Origin: Bacteroidales bacterium UBA1745
GTDB lineage: Bacteria; Bacteroidota; Bacteroidia; Bacteroidales; UBA932
Direction of reading: 5' to 3'
DNA length: 64,000 bases
Assembly: GCA_002314885.1 (NCBI GenBank)
Contig: DCHT01000026.1
Location: 23,291 to 87,290 of the forward strand
How positions within the stretch are numbered: position 1 is the first letter of the stretch; each line of letters begins with the position of its first letter. Shown piece by piece: positions 32,587 to 43,700 of this stretch. Both the position numbers and the translations under genes were made by a program. Under the pieces are notes generated by a model. The model was not told where the DNA came from, made no database searches, and saw nothing but the letters and a program-made list of their open reading frames with translations.

Positions 32587-35500
32587 TTATCTGCTGTCCC
32601 TGTACTCCTTTGGAGTATGTCCATATTTTGCGGAGAACACTTTGTGGAAGTAAGCCTTGCTTGAGAATCCGCATTCATACATTATCTCCTGTACGGTCTT
32701 TTTCGTCGTCCTCAGCAGTTTTTCAGCGTGCTGCAGTCTGATGCTTCGTATGTATTCCGTCGGTGTCATTTCCAGCGAAGCCTTCATTGCCCTGTAGATT
32801 TTCATCTTGCTGGTAGCGGTCTGTTCGGCTATGTCATCAAGAGTCATATTCTCGTTGCTGATATTCTTCATTATGACGTCAGTAACTTTGCTGAGCAGCC
32901 TCTTAGTCTCTTTTGTAACCACTTTCCCCGAGTAGAGGTCCATTGCGGCCACTGATGAATTGGAATACTCCATCACGGCTTTGTCCCTGTTCAGGAGGGA
33001 ATCCACGACCGCGGACAAATGCTTAGGGTTGAATGGCTTGCTGACATATCTGTCCGCGCCTTCGGAAAGGCCTTTGACCTGGTCTTCTACGGTGTTCTTT
33101 GTGGAAAGGAGAATAACCGGAATGCGCCTTGTGATTTCATCATTCTTGAGGGCCTTGACCAGTTCTATACCATTCATCTTCGGCATTACGACATCACTGA
33201 TGATAACAGCCGGTACCTGTTGTCTCACGCTCGCCAGTGCCTCTTCTCCGTTTCTGGCAAGCTCTATGTCGAACTTGTCTTCGAACAGGCCTGAAATGAA
33301 GGAAAGGATTTCTTCATCGTCATCCACGATGAGGAGACTTCGTCCCTTCGGCTTGCTGTTCTCCTGATTGTCCTTCCTCTTATGGGACGGCGTGAAGTAT
33401 TGCATAGTGCGCCACTGATCGTCGGAACTGGTCTCTATCATTTCCTCTGGGGTGCCTTCCATCTGTGGCAGTCTCACTGCCAGGCATACGTAGGAGTTCC
33501 CGTCACTCAGGCACTCGATCGTGCCTCCCAGCTGCTCTGCGAAGTCTTTGCAGGTAGCCAGGCCTATGCCGTTGCTGCTGTTTTTGCCCCTGGCGACATT
33601 CCTCTCATATTTCCGAAGCACCTCATAGCTGTTGAACACAATCTTCCTCTGGTCGTCGCTCATACCTACTCCGTGGTTTGTCACACGCATTGAGAGCATA
33701 TCTTCTTCCTTCTCTATTGCAATCTCTATCGAGTATCCTCCTGGGGTGTATTTGACTGCGTTCGAGATGAAGTTGAACAGGATTTTGTCGACCAGGTTGC
33801 GGTCTGTCTGCCAATAGAGACCTTCCGGTTCTACCTTGGCCTTGATGCTGATGTTCTTCTCAACCAGTTCTTCTGCAAAATACTCCAGGTTCCTGTCTGT
33901 CAGTTCCTGCATATCCACCTTGTTGCACCTGATGCTCAGGTGGCCGGTCTCTGCCTTTCGGAAATCCAGAAGTTCCTGGATCATAGTTCTCATCCTCTCT
34001 GAATTCTTTTCGATGAGATGGGCATAATGCCTGGTTGTATAGTCGGTTGACGGGTTACGTAGAATCTGCACGCACGGACCATATATCAATGTCAGTGAAT
34101 TCGAGAATTCGTGCGCAATGACCGTGAAGAAATTGAGTTTTGCCTCGTGTACGGCAGCAATCTTCTCTTTTTCTATCCTTCGCATTCTTCTCTCCTTTCG
34201 GTTGCGTGCCGTCTGCCTCGCAAATGCGATGCTCAGGCCACCGGTAAGCAATAGGATGAAGATATAGATTGCAATCGCCCACGCCGATGCATACCACGCT
34301 GCGGGCACGTGGAATGGAATAGTTGCCCCGTCTTCGAGCCAGGCCCCTTCCGGACCGCTGCAGCGGACTTTGAGCGTGTAGTTGCCTGGTTTCAGTTTGG
34401 TGAGCACGATTGTGCCTGAGTGTCCTAAGTCAATCCAGTCGCTCAGCATTCCGTCTACGGCGTATGAAAGACTGCGCTTGTTGGAGTTGATGTAGTCAAC
34501 TGGAACAAAGGTAAAGGATATGGACTTAACTCCCCTCGGAGCTTCCATTACACCCGTTTCCTGATCGATATACTCGTTGATATGAACGTCTGCGTTGTCT
34601 ATCCTGAACGATTCAAGCACTATCTGCGGGATGTACTCATTCGGCTTCACGGCATTCGGATCAAATGCGGTAATACCATTGATGTTTCCGAACAGGAAGA
34701 AGTCTTTTGTGAAGGCGAACGCCGCTCCGTCGCTGAATTCGTTGCCGTAGAGGCCGTCTTCCGCATAGTATGGAACTATGGTATATTCACCTTCTACGCA
34801 TTGTATGCAGGCAAGACCGTTGTTGGTGCTGGCCCAGGTGTGGCCTGCGTCGTCTTTGAGCATACCGTGTATGGTGTTGTTCGGCAGGTGCTTCTTCTCG
34901 TCGAGTTTTACATAATTGTCTGGGTCTGATGTGTCGGGGAATATGAACAGTCCGGTACTTGTCCCGACCCAAAGGCTGCCGTTCTCTTCGGAGAGCAGGC
35001 TGAGGACGTCTCTTCGATCTACCGCATTTGACAGTGAAGTGAAACTGTCGTCGGATATGCAGTATCGGCTTACTCCTCCACCGCGAGTGCCAATCCAGAT
35101 GTTGTCGTCGTCTTTCTTTTCCAGTGCATAAATGATGTTGCTGGACAGGGCCTTGTCCTTTCCCATTCGGAATTGCCGGTACGACTTAAGTTCAACGGGA
35201 GACTTGTCTATATCCAGTACAAGATGGAACAGACCATTACCGCTGGTACCTATCCATAGCTCGTTCTCTTTCCAAGGCAGTATGTCATAGACTGAACTCA
35301 GGCGGCAATCTTCCGGAAGACGTAGTTTTTTCATCTGTCCTCTTTCCAGGTAGTTCAGTCCGTTGCCGTCCGTTCCCATCCACACCAGGCCTCGGCTGTC
35401 CATCGCCATCGCATATACGGAATTGTTGATCATTCCGTTCTCTGTGGAGTATCTTTTTGAGAGTATTCGGTTCTTGTGGTCAAAGAGGTAGACTCCTCGA

Positions 35501-36558
35501 CCTTTCGTACCTACCAGCAGGTTGTATGCCGGGTCGTTGCTGAAGCATCGTATTGCGCGCCCAGAGAAGAGATCTTCGCTTTTGTCCGGGAACGCAATGA
35601 AGTTTCCGCTGTTTTCCGGCAGGAATTCCCAGACGCCGAGCATATCCGTTCCAGCCCAAATAATGTCCTGGCTTCCTCTTATGACGGAAAGAACGTTGAC
35701 GTCACTTGCCAATACTTGTCTTGATCTGCTATTGAGATCCAGTGAGATAAGGCCGAATTCTCCTCCTAAAAGCAAGGCTTCGTCAGAGGCGAATGCGCAG
35801 TTCATAAGTGGGTAACTGCCGATGTCTTCGCTGGCACCTAGCATTGCTGAGAATCTTGAAATCCGGCCGTCATTGTGCTGAATAAAAATATAGGAGCCGT
35901 GTGAATTGCCGAATATGGTGTGGACCTCTTCTCCGGAAATGTTGTCGCCTGCTATTGAGCCATCAGCGCCAAAAACATAGCAATGCAGAGAGGAGTTCTT
36001 ATGCAACACCCAGAGTCTTCCTTCTGCGTCAAACAGCGCGTTTGAGAAGTTGTCTGCCTCAAGGATTTTTTCGAATCCTTTGGTCTTGAAGCGGTATGCT
36101 CCGTTTCCATCTATAAAAACGTATATGGTATTGTCAGGGGACTTGCAGATTTTGAAGGCATTCTCTCCAAGTATGTTCAGGGCTTCCGCGTCATTGAACC
36201 ATTTGCTGAATTCACCGCTGGATTCGTCATATCTGTTGATGCCAAGGTCTGTTGCTACCCAGAAGATGCCATCCGCCTCTTCCATAATGCTTCGGATTAC
36301 CGTGTTGCTTATGCTGCCTGGTTCTGATGGGTCCGGCTTGAAGCATTTTATGGTTATTCCGTTGTAAAGGTTCAGGCCATCCCAGGTCCCCAGCCACATT
36401 CTGTTCCTGCTGTCTTGCATAATGCAGTTGACGGAACTGTTGCTCAAATTCTCCCTGCTGGTGAGTTTTCGTACTTCAAAAGTACTGTTTGATGCAGCAA
36501 AAGACAGCGTACAGAGCGCTGAGAGGCTGATTATGGCTAACAATCTAAGTGGTCGCAT
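32587..36558 (-). CDS. Hybrid two-component system regulator (HTCS) of the PUL
   Basis: 1323 aa in one chain: signal peptide, a long periplasmic double beta-propeller built from repeats such as DSRNRMWLGTWDGL and WIGTRGGGVSRY (about 30-680), a Y_Y_Y domain (about 686-750), one membrane segment (about 753-775), histidine kinase with phospho-acceptor in AHEFSNSLTLI (about 815), HATPase (about 919-1012, GIGLATCKDF), receiver (Asp in ISDVVMPKMNG, about 1122) and AraC-type DNA-binding domain (about 1219-1320). It senses an oligosaccharide and activates PUL genes. The H-box reads HEFSNSLT instead of the common HEFRTPLT. ATG 36558 is preferred to a TTG at 36588. Confidence 0.92.
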   Translation of the reverse strand: MRPLRLLAIISLSALCTLSFAASNSTFEVRKLTSRENLSNSSVNCIMQDSRNRMWLGTWDGLNLYNGITIKCFKPDPSEPGSISNTVIRSIMEEADGIFWVATDLGINRYDESSGEFSKWFNDAEALNILGENAFKICKSPDNTIYVFIDGNGAYRFKTKGFEKILEADNFSNALFDAEGRLWVLHKNSSLHCYVFGADGSIAGDNISGEEVHTIFGNSHGSYIFIQHNDGRISRFSAMLGASEDIGSYPLMNCAFASDEALLLGGEFGLISLDLNSRSRQVLASDVNVLSVIRGSQDIIWAGTDMLGVWEFLPENSGNFIAFPDKSEDLFSGRAIRCFSNDPAYNLLVGTKGRGVYLFDHKNRILSKRYSTENGMINNSVYAMAMDSRGLVWMGTDGNGLNYLERGQMKKLRLPEDCRLSSVYDILPWKENELWIGTSGNGLFHLVLDIDKSPVELKSYRQFRMGKDKALSSNIIYALEKKDDDNIWIGTRGGGVSRYCISDDSFTSLSNAVDRRDVLSLLSEENGSLWVGTSTGLFIFPDTSDPDNYVKLDEKKHLPNNTIHGMLKDDAGHTWASTNNGLACIQCVEGEYTIVPYYAEDGLYGNEFSDGAAFAFTKDFFLFGNINGITAFDPNAVKPNEYIPQIVLESFRIDNADVHINEYIDQETGVMEAPRGVKSISFTFVPVDYINSNKRSLSYAVDGMLSDWIDLGHSGTIVLTKLKPGNYTLKVRCSGPEGAWLEDGATIPFHVPAAWYASAWAIAIYIFILLLTGGLSIAFARQTARNRKERRMRRIEKEKIAAVHEAKLNFFTVIAHEFSNSLTLIYGPCVQILRNPSTDYTTRHYAHLIEKNSERMRTMIQELLDFRKAETGHLSIRCNKVDMQELTDRNLEYFAEELVEKNISIKAKVEPEGLYWQTDRNLVDKILFNFISNAVKYTPGGYSIEIAIEKEEDMLSMRVTNHGVGMSDDQRKIVFNSYEVLRKYERNVARGKNSSNGIGLATCKDFAEQLGGTIECLSDGNSYVCLAVRLPQMEGTPEEMIETSSDDQWRTMQYFTPSHKRKDNQENSKPKGRSLLIVDDDEEILSFISGLFEDKFDIELARNGEEALASVRQQVPAVIISDVVMPKMNGIELVKALKNDEITRRIPVILLSTKNTVEDQVKGLSEGADRYVSKPFNPKHLSAVVDSLLNRDKAVMEYSNSSVAAMDLYSGKVVTKETKRLLSKVTDVIMKNISNENMTLDDIAEQTATSKMKIYRAMKASLEMTPTEYIRSIRLQHAEKLLRTTKKTVQEIMYECGFSSKAYFHKVFSAKYGHTPKEYRDSR

Positions 36559-36616
36559 CTGAAAGGAATGAGTACTATTAATATTCAATTTTTATCTTCC
36601 GATGTAAATTTAGAGT

Positions 36617-36638
36617 TACTTTTTGAAATATAAAAGTA
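36617..36638. promoter_or_regulatory. Inverted repeat upstream of the PUL promoter
   Basis: TACTTTT and AAAAGTA, separated by 8 nt, lie between the HTCS gene and the GH130 gene, 22 bp upstream of the -7 box at 36661. This is where a -33-region activator could bind. It could also be chance in an AT-rich gap. Confidence 0.35.
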
Positions 36639-36660
36639 CCCTAAGGCTTGGTATGTAAAC

Positions 36661-36668
36661 TAATTTTG
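36661..36668 (+). promoter_or_regulatory. -7 promoter element of the PUL operon
   Basis: TAATTTTG followed by CATT, about 42 nt before the GH130 ATG. No -33 TTTG at the right distance, as expected for an activator-dependent promoter. Confidence 0.55.
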
Positions 36669-36709
36669 CATTATCGATAACCACGGAAATAACTAAAACG
36701 ATAAACAAT

Positions 36710-37759
36710 ATGGATATTGCAAGACGTAATCCCGCCAACCCTATTATGAGGCCTTCCGACCTTAAGCCAGGAATCAACGGAATGGAAATCACCTGTCTCC
36801 TCAACCCCGGTGTCTTCCGTATGGACGGCAAAACTTTCCTTGTGCTCCGCGTTGCTGAAAGGCCTGTTCAGGACGGTGATAAGATCAGTTTCCCCGTTTA
36901 TAACGAACAAGGCCAGATAGAGGTCCTTTCCTTCGACAAGAACGATCCTCGCCTCGATGCAAGTGACCCTCGTGTTATTATATATAATGGTAACTATTAT
37001 CTCACCACTCTCTCATACCTTAGAATAGTATGCAGTGAGGATGGTGTGAATTTCTATGAAGATCCTGCGTATCCTCCTATCTTCGGAGAGGGTTTCCAGG
37101 AGTCTTTCGGAATTGAGGACTGCCGCGTCGCCACTATGGCTGACGGTGGATTCTGCCTTACATTCACAGAGGTGTCACCAGTTGCTGTCGGCGTAGGTCT
37201 CATTCAGACCAATGATTTCAAGACATACGACAGAGTCGGTATGATCTTCCCTCCTCACAACAAGGACTGCGCTATCTTCCAGGAGAAGATCAACGGAATG
37301 TACTACGCGTTCCACAGGCCAAGCAGCCCTGAACTCGGTGGCAACTACATCTGGGTTGCCGAGTCTCCGGACCGCATTCACTGGGGTAAGCACAAATGCA
37401 TCTGCACCACCCGACCTGGTTACTGGGATTCTGCACGTGTAGGCGCCGGCTGTGCTCCTATCTGGACTCCGGAGGGCTGGCTCGAAATCTATCACGGTGC
37501 TACCAAGGAGAACCGTTACTGCCTCGGTGCCCTTCTTCTCGATCTCAACGATCCGACCAAGGTACTCGCTCGTTCCGAGGAGCCTATTATGGAGCCTATT
37601 GCTGAATACGAGCAGACCGGTTTCTTCGGAAACGTAGTATTCACCAACGGTCAGTGGGTAGAGGGTGATACCATCCATATCTACTACGGCGCCTCTGACG
37701 AAGTAATCTGCCAGGCTGACTTCTCTATCAAGGAAATTCTCGCAACTCTCAAGAAGTAA
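36710..37759 (+). CDS. GH130 beta-mannoside phosphorylase
   Basis: 349 aa, five-bladed propeller, no signal peptide, so cytoplasmic. Family GH130 enzymes phosphorolyse beta-mannosides (Man-Glc, Man-GlcNAc or mannooligosaccharides) to mannose-1-phosphate. Visible marks are LLNPGVFRMDGK, RVAERP, the proton-donor Asp in GIEDCRVAT, CAPIWTPEGWLEIYHGA and the C-terminal IHIYYGASDEVICQADF. It is the first gene of the PUL operon and is followed by an MFS importer that would supply its disaccharide. Exact acceptor sugar cannot be told. Confidence 0.88.
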   Translation: MDIARRNPANPIMRPSDLKPGINGMEITCLLNPGVFRMDGKTFLVLRVAERPVQDGDKISFPVYNEQGQIEVLSFDKNDPRLDASDPRVIIYNGNYYLTTLSYLRIVCSEDGVNFYEDPAYPPIFGEGFQESFGIEDCRVATMADGGFCLTFTEVSPVAVGVGLIQTNDFKTYDRVGMIFPPHNKDCAIFQEKINGMYYAFHRPSSPELGGNYIWVAESPDRIHWGKHKCICTTRPGYWDSARVGAGCAPIWTPEGWLEIYHGATKENRYCLGALLLDLNDPTKVLARSEEPIMEPIAEYEQTGFFGNVVFTNGQWVEGDTIHIYYGASDEVICQADFSIKEILATLKK

Positions 37760-37766
37760 GACTACG

Positions 37767-39041
37767 ATGAACCTCAACGAATTCAAATACTTCAAGTCCC
37801 AGCCTCTCAACGTCAGGACCATCCTCGTAACCAACATCCTGTTCGCGATGGTGCTTCCTGTAGTGGAGATCTTCGCCGGCGCCTACATTATGAGGAATAC
37901 CGGCGTGGCAACAAACGTAATCTACTACCAGCTGATGATGTACATCGGCGTAGCCCTTTCCGCTGTTGTCAATGGCTTCCTCCTCAGATTCTTCAAGTCC
38001 AACCATCTCTACAGCTTCGGTATCATCGTTTCGTCGCTCTCGCTTATGGCTATGATGTTCGTGAGCGTGGATTCACTCCTCGTGATCTGCCTCACCGGCT
38101 TCTTCCTCGGACTTGCTACCGGCTTCTTCTGGACCAACAGGTATCTCCTGACTCTTTATTCCACCAATGACGACAACCGCAACTATTTCTTCGGTTTCGA
38201 GTCATTCTTCTTCTCATTCTGGAATATCGTGATTCCTCTCGTAATCGGCGCATTCCTCACATTCATTGACGGAAGGCATCTCTTTGGTGCCGAACTGGAT
38301 GTGAATGCAGGTTACAAGATACTTACGGCAACCTCTCTCGTTATCTCCATTGCAGCTGTATTCGCTCTTTCAAAGGGTAAGTTCGAGAAGGCTGAGGCAA
38401 AGAATGTATTCCACATCCGCTTCCACAGAATCTGGCAGAAGATGCTTGCCCTTGCTTCGCTCAAGGGTATGGTACAGGGCTTCCTCGTGACCGCTCCTGC
38501 CATCCTCGTGCTCAAGTTCATCGGCCAGGAAGGCGCTCTTGGAACTATCCAGGGTATCGGATGCGCATTCACTGCAATCCTCGTGTACATCCTCGGCCGT
38601 ATCTCAAGGCCTCAGGACAGAATGAAGATCTTCGGCTTCGGTCTTGTTGTCTTCTTCATCGGTACACTCGCCAACGGCATTATGTTCTCGGCTGCCGGTG
38701 TATACGTCTTCGTGCTCTGCAAGGTGCTTTTCCAGCCTCTTCACGATCTCGCATATTATCCTACGATGATGAAGGCGATCGATGCTGTATCCATTCTCGA
38801 GAAGCGCGACGGATACACCTATATCCTCAGCCAGGAGATAGGTCTCTTTGTCGGCCGCGCAATAGGTATGGTGCTCTTCATCCTCCTTGCACAGTCAATC
38901 AGTGAGGATTTCGCACTCCGTTTCGCTGTACTCATCGTGGGTACTCTCCAGCTTCTTTCACTTCCTCTTGCCAAGAGCATCATCAAGGACGTGGACGTAC
39001 GCTATGCTTCGGATATCGAAAACGCCAAGAACAACAAGTAG
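37767..39041 (+). CDS. MFS sugar transporter
   Basis: 424 aa with 12 predicted membrane segments and a Lys/Glu-rich central loop. Likely brings periplasmic oligosaccharide (mannosyl disaccharide by context) across the inner membrane. It lies 7 nt after the GH130 gene and 3 nt before the lipoprotein gene. GH130-MFS pairs are common in Bacteroidota mannan and N-glycan loci. Confidence 0.8.
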   Translation: MNLNEFKYFKSQPLNVRTILVTNILFAMVLPVVEIFAGAYIMRNTGVATNVIYYQLMMYIGVALSAVVNGFLLRFFKSNHLYSFGIIVSSLSLMAMMFVSVDSLLVICLTGFFLGLATGFFWTNRYLLTLYSTNDDNRNYFFGFESFFFSFWNIVIPLVIGAFLTFIDGRHLFGAELDVNAGYKILTATSLVISIAAVFALSKGKFEKAEAKNVFHIRFHRIWQKMLALASLKGMVQGFLVTAPAILVLKFIGQEGALGTIQGIGCAFTAILVYILGRISRPQDRMKIFGFGLVVFFIGTLANGIMFSAAGVYVFVLCKVLFQPLHDLAYYPTMMKAIDAVSILEKRDGYTYILSQEIGLFVGRAIGMVLFILLAQSISEDFALRFAVLIVGTLQLLSLPLAKSIIKDVDVRYASDIENAKNNK

Positions 39042-39044
39042 GAT

Positions 39045-40772
39045 ATGAAACGTTCATTCGCAATACTTGCATTTGCGGCCCTCATCTGCAGCTGCTGTGG
39101 CTACGGCTCCAAGACGGAGCAGGTGTCAATCAGCCGCGTAGACAGGATGCCGGCCATCCCACAGCCATATAAGATCATCGACTGGAAGCAGAAGGCAATC
39201 GACTTCGACAACTATGTGTTCGATTTCAACAGCACACTCCCTGCCGGTCCTCAGATCTGGATCGACAACGCTCAGAGGAACTTCCCTCAGGCAACCTTCG
39301 GCATCTACACTGCAATGAAGGATGACCGCCAGGGTCCTAAGCGCAACGGTGGCGAGTTCCACGAGAGCCTCAATACCCTCCACGTACTCATCAGTGCGGG
39401 TCTTATGGGTATCGACAAGACCAATCAGGACGGTTACAACTACGTCAAGATGGTCCAGAACTATTTCAACAAGGACAATGGCTGGAACATCGTAATGAAC
39501 AATACCTGCCCGGACGTTGCTCTCCTCGGTGGTGGCTACGGTCGTGACTGGTGGTACGACGTATATCCGAATATCCTTTACTACGCAGTGTGCGAGCTCT
39601 TCCCAGACGTTGAAGGCGCTGACGAGATTATGCGCACCGTGGCTGACCAGTTCGCCAAGGCAGACGAAGTCCTCGCCGGCAACTATGACTACTCATATTT
39701 CGACTATTCCACAATGGAAGGCAAGGTCAACTGGATCCCATTCCAGCAGGACGCTGCCGGCGGACACGGCTGGGTTCTCCTCGCTGCCTACAACAAGTAT
39801 GGCGATGAGAAGTACCTCGAGCACGCAAAGTCTGCAATCGCAGCTCTCGATGGCCAGGCTGAAAGCCGCTTCTACGAGATCCTCCTTCCTATGGGTATCT
39901 ATACCGCAGCAAGGCTCAACGCTGAGCACGGCACCAACTACGACATCTCCAAGATGTTCGACTGGGTGTTCGAAGGATGTACCAATCCTGAGAACTCACG
40001 CACCGGTTGGGGCATCACCTGCGACAGATGGGGTGACTATGACATCCACGGCCTCCAGGGTAGCCTCACCGACGGTGGAGGATTCGCATTCCTGATGAAC
40101 AGCATCGACATCAGCTGGCCTTTTGTTCCACTTGTGAAGTACCAGCCTCAGTATGCACGTGCCATCGGCCGCTGGATGAACAACCTCGCCAACGCCTGCC
40201 GTTTCTTCTATCCGGACCAGCTCCCAGACGAGCATCAGTGTCTGCCTGGAATGCAGGACTATACCAACTCGATCATTGCTTACGAAGGTCTGCGTTACGA
40301 GAACATCAATCCTGATCCACGCTATGACAGGGAAAGGACTCAGGGCGTACATCCCGTTGCTCTCGGCGACGGTCCGATGTGGTATCCTACCAACCCTAAG
40401 GAGAGTATGTTCAGCACCTACAGCTCAGGTTCTGCCGGCATTCTCGGTGCAATCGTTGAGACTACCGACGTCGAGGGCATACTTCGTCTCAACTGCAATG
40501 TGACAGACTTCTATGCGGACAGGAAGTTCCCTGTTTATCTGATGTACAATCCATACGACGAGAAGAGGGAAGTCACTTATTCTCTCGGCTCCGAGAGCAA
40601 GGACCTCTTTGACATCGTATCCAGGACTTATGTCGCAAAGGATGTGCAGGACGAGGCTGTCATCTGCCTCGAGGCTGACAATTCAGCCGTAATCGTTGAA
40701 CTTCCAGCAGGAACAATCATCAGCAAGGATGGAAAGAAACTCGTTGCTGACGGACAGATAATTGCTTATTAG
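39045..40772 (+). CDS. Lipoprotein of an unrecognised putative glycoside hydrolase family, copy 1
   Basis: 575 aa. Lipoprotein signal KRSFAILAFAALICSC. The mature protein is helix-rich with repeated aromatic/acidic motifs suggesting an alpha/alpha toroid of about 400 aa, then a beta-rich tail of about 120 aa. Motifs kept in the paralogue at 46441: GYGRDWWYDVYPNILYY, QQDAAGGHGW, ESRFYEILLP, WGDYDIHGLQGSLTDGGG, ARAIGRWM. Conserved Asp/Glu in DWWY, QDAAGG, ESRFYE and WGDYD are candidate catalytic residues. I do not recognise a CAZy family. Position in the PUL supports a role in carbohydrate cleavage, as inference. Confidence 0.6.
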   Translation: MKRSFAILAFAALICSCCGYGSKTEQVSISRVDRMPAIPQPYKIIDWKQKAIDFDNYVFDFNSTLPAGPQIWIDNAQRNFPQATFGIYTAMKDDRQGPKRNGGEFHESLNTLHVLISAGLMGIDKTNQDGYNYVKMVQNYFNKDNGWNIVMNNTCPDVALLGGGYGRDWWYDVYPNILYYAVCELFPDVEGADEIMRTVADQFAKADEVLAGNYDYSYFDYSTMEGKVNWIPFQQDAAGGHGWVLLAAYNKYGDEKYLEHAKSAIAALDGQAESRFYEILLPMGIYTAARLNAEHGTNYDISKMFDWVFEGCTNPENSRTGWGITCDRWGDYDIHGLQGSLTDGGGFAFLMNSIDISWPFVPLVKYQPQYARAIGRWMNNLANACRFFYPDQLPDEHQCLPGMQDYTNSIIAYEGLRYENINPDPRYDRERTQGVHPVALGDGPMWYPTNPKESMFSTYSSGSAGILGAIVETTDVEGILRLNCNVTDFYADRKFPVYLMYNPYDEKREVTYSLGSESKDLFDIVSRTYVAKDVQDEAVICLEADNSAVIVELPAGTIISKDGKKLVADGQIIAY

Positions 40773-40775
40773 TAT

Positions 40776-43700
40776 ATGAATAGCAGAAAATTACTAATCG
40801 CGCTTGCTACCATTTTTGCTTCGGTAGCAGTGAGTGCCCAGAATATCATGGTTGAGGGCACTGTCAAAGATGCTTCCAACGGGGAGCCGGTAATCGGTGC
40901 ATACGTGCTTGAGGCTGGTACTTCCAACGGAACCATCACCGACATCGACGGCAACTACACCATCAATGTTGCCTCAGGCGCTAAACTCCAGTTCAGCAGC
41001 ATCGGCTATCAGACAGCAGAGGCCGCAGCCGTCGAAGGCACGCTCAACATCAACCTCGAGCTCGACAGCCAGCTTCTCGATGATGCAGTGGTCATCGGTT
41101 ATGCTGTCGTGAAGAAGCGTGACGTGCTTGGCGCAGTCAGCACCGTGGACAGGGAGAAGCTTACCGCCGTCCCTGTTGCAACTGTCCAGAGCTCCCTCCA
41201 GGGCCGTATCGCCGGTGTGGAGGTGGCCAGTCAGACAGGTGCCCCTGGTGCTACCATTTCAGTGCGCGTACGTGGTACCAGTTCCATCAGTTCCGGCAAC
41301 GATCCTCTCTATATCGTGGATGGTATTCCAGTTGAGGGTGCGCTCAACACCCTTTCTCCTTCAGATATCGAGAACATCACCGTCCTCAAGGATGCGTCTT
41401 CCGCCGCTATTTACGGTTCCCGTGCATCCAACGGCGTCGTTCTCATCACCACCAGGTCCGGAAAGGCGGGCAGAACTGTTGTCAACTACAGTATGCAGAC
41501 TGGTTTCCAGACCCACGGTCATCTCACCGAGATGGCAACTACAGATGAGTACATCAAGCTCTACAACGAGGCTGCAACGGCTGACAATGGCAGCTCCGTC
41601 GTGAAGAGACCGCTCATTGAGGGTTCTTATATTCAGGATTTCCCTAACGTCAACCATCTCGAGGAAATCTTCCGCGTGGCTCCTATCAACAACCACGAGA
41701 TTTCCGTCAGTGGCGGCAATGAGAAGACCCAGTATGTGGTGGGTGCCACCTACTACAATCAGCAGGGTATCATCAGGGGAACTGACTACCAGCGCGTGAA
41801 TGTACGTTCAAGCATCACTTCCCAGGCTACCAATTGGCTCAAGCTTTCCTTGAACACAAACGGCGGTCTGTCCAGCAACCGTTCAGTGTCCAGCTCCGGT
41901 GATGGTTATGCGGGTGAGGGCGGCTCAGTAGTGCGTTATGCACTCTTCCGCAACCCTGCCATTCCGGTGAAGGCTGCCGACGGATCATACGTCGATCTCC
42001 CTTCAGAGTATTACGGAAATGCTTCCTACAACTCCTTCTTCGGTGACGGCTATAGCCCTGAGGGCCTTTGTGAGTACACCGACAGGACTACGAAGCAGAA
42101 GACTCTCCTGATGAACGGCAACGTCCTCATCAACTTCAGCAAGAATATCTTCTGGAAGACTACTGCAGGTGTGGACTACAAGAGCAGCACTCTGCGTGTC
42201 TACAACCCAACTTGGGGAACCAATAACCGAATCAATGCCAACGACAGTCTCGATGTAACCAATACTGAAGAGATGAACTGGACGGTCAACTCGACCTTCA
42301 ACCATCTTCTGACGTTCGGACAGCACAATGTCAGCTACCTCGTTGGTGGTGAGGCTGTGAAGAACCACGCAAAGACCTTTGCGGCTTCTGATTCCTCCTT
42401 CCCGGCAAACGATCCGTCCCTCATCTATATCGGCAAGGGACAGGGTGTCAAGAATCAGACTCAGGGCGAGTCCGGTTCTGCCCTTCTTTCCTTCTTTGCC
42501 CAGGCAAGCTACAACTACGCCGGCAAATACTATGTTTCCGCAATCATCCGTGAGGACGGTTCATCCCGTTTCAGCAAAGGCAACCGCTGGGGCACATTCT
42601 ATTCCGTTTCCGCAGGTTGGAATATGGAGGAAGAGGAATGGATGAAGAGCGTGGATGAAATCTCCAAGCTCAAGATCCGTGCAGGCTTTGGTTCCATCGG
42701 TAACCAGAACATCGGCCTCTACGCTTACTCTGACAGGTACTCCCAGGGCTACTATTATTCCTTCGGAGGCTCTGCTTCCAATGGATATGCGCAGACCACT
42801 CTCGGCAACAGCGACCTTAAGTGGGAAACCAGCAACCAGTTCAATATCGGTGTCGATATGGAATTCCTCAAAGGCGAGGTGGGCTTCTCCCTTGACTATT
42901 ATTATAAGGTAACCAAGGATATGCTCGTACAGCAGGCCCTTCCACTTTCAATAGGCTATTCTTCTGCTCCTTGGGTCAACAACGGCAGCGTGCTGAACAC
43001 CGGTGTGGACGTGGAACTCTTCTATCGTAAGTCTTACCGTGACGGTGGCTTCGAGATCAACCTCAACGGCGGTTTCCTCCACAACGAGGTGCTCTCCATC
43101 AACGCCCCTATCCTCGGTGGTCGTGTGGACTCAGGCGTCTATGCAACCAAGACTGACGTGGGTCATCCTATCGGTTCCTTCTATGTCTATAAGATGGAAG
43201 GCATCTTCCAGGACAAGATCGACGTGATGACTTCTCCTTACCAGGGAAAGAATGTGACTGCAGGTGACGTGAAATATGCGGATATGGATGGTAACAACAC
43301 CATCAACGAAAATGACCGCACCTATATGGGCAGTGCCATTCCTATCGTGACCACAGGCCTCAACATCTCAGGAAACTACAAGGGATTCTTCGCCTCCGCC
43401 TTCTTCCAGGGCGCATTCGGCCAGAAGATCTTCTCACAGGTCAACTACGATATCGAGGGCTATTACAGAGGCTTCAACGTGACCAAGCGCTATATCGACG
43501 AGCATTGGACTCCGGAGAACGGTTCCAACACTCAGCCGCGCGCTTCCTGGTCCGGAAAGACCAATAATGTGAAGGTTTCCTCACGCTTCCTCGAGGACGG
43601 CTCTTATTTCCGTCTCAAGAATCTGCAGATAGGTTATGCCTTCAACTTCAAGGAGGATTTTGCAATCAAGAGCTGCAGGATTTTCATCGCTGCTACCAAC

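Noticed and set aside
32578..32609. Hairpin at the convergent ends of the MauE-thioredoxin and HTCS genes
   Set aside because: GGAGTA/TACTCC arms pair but with a bulge and no T-run on either strand, so it is not called as a terminator.
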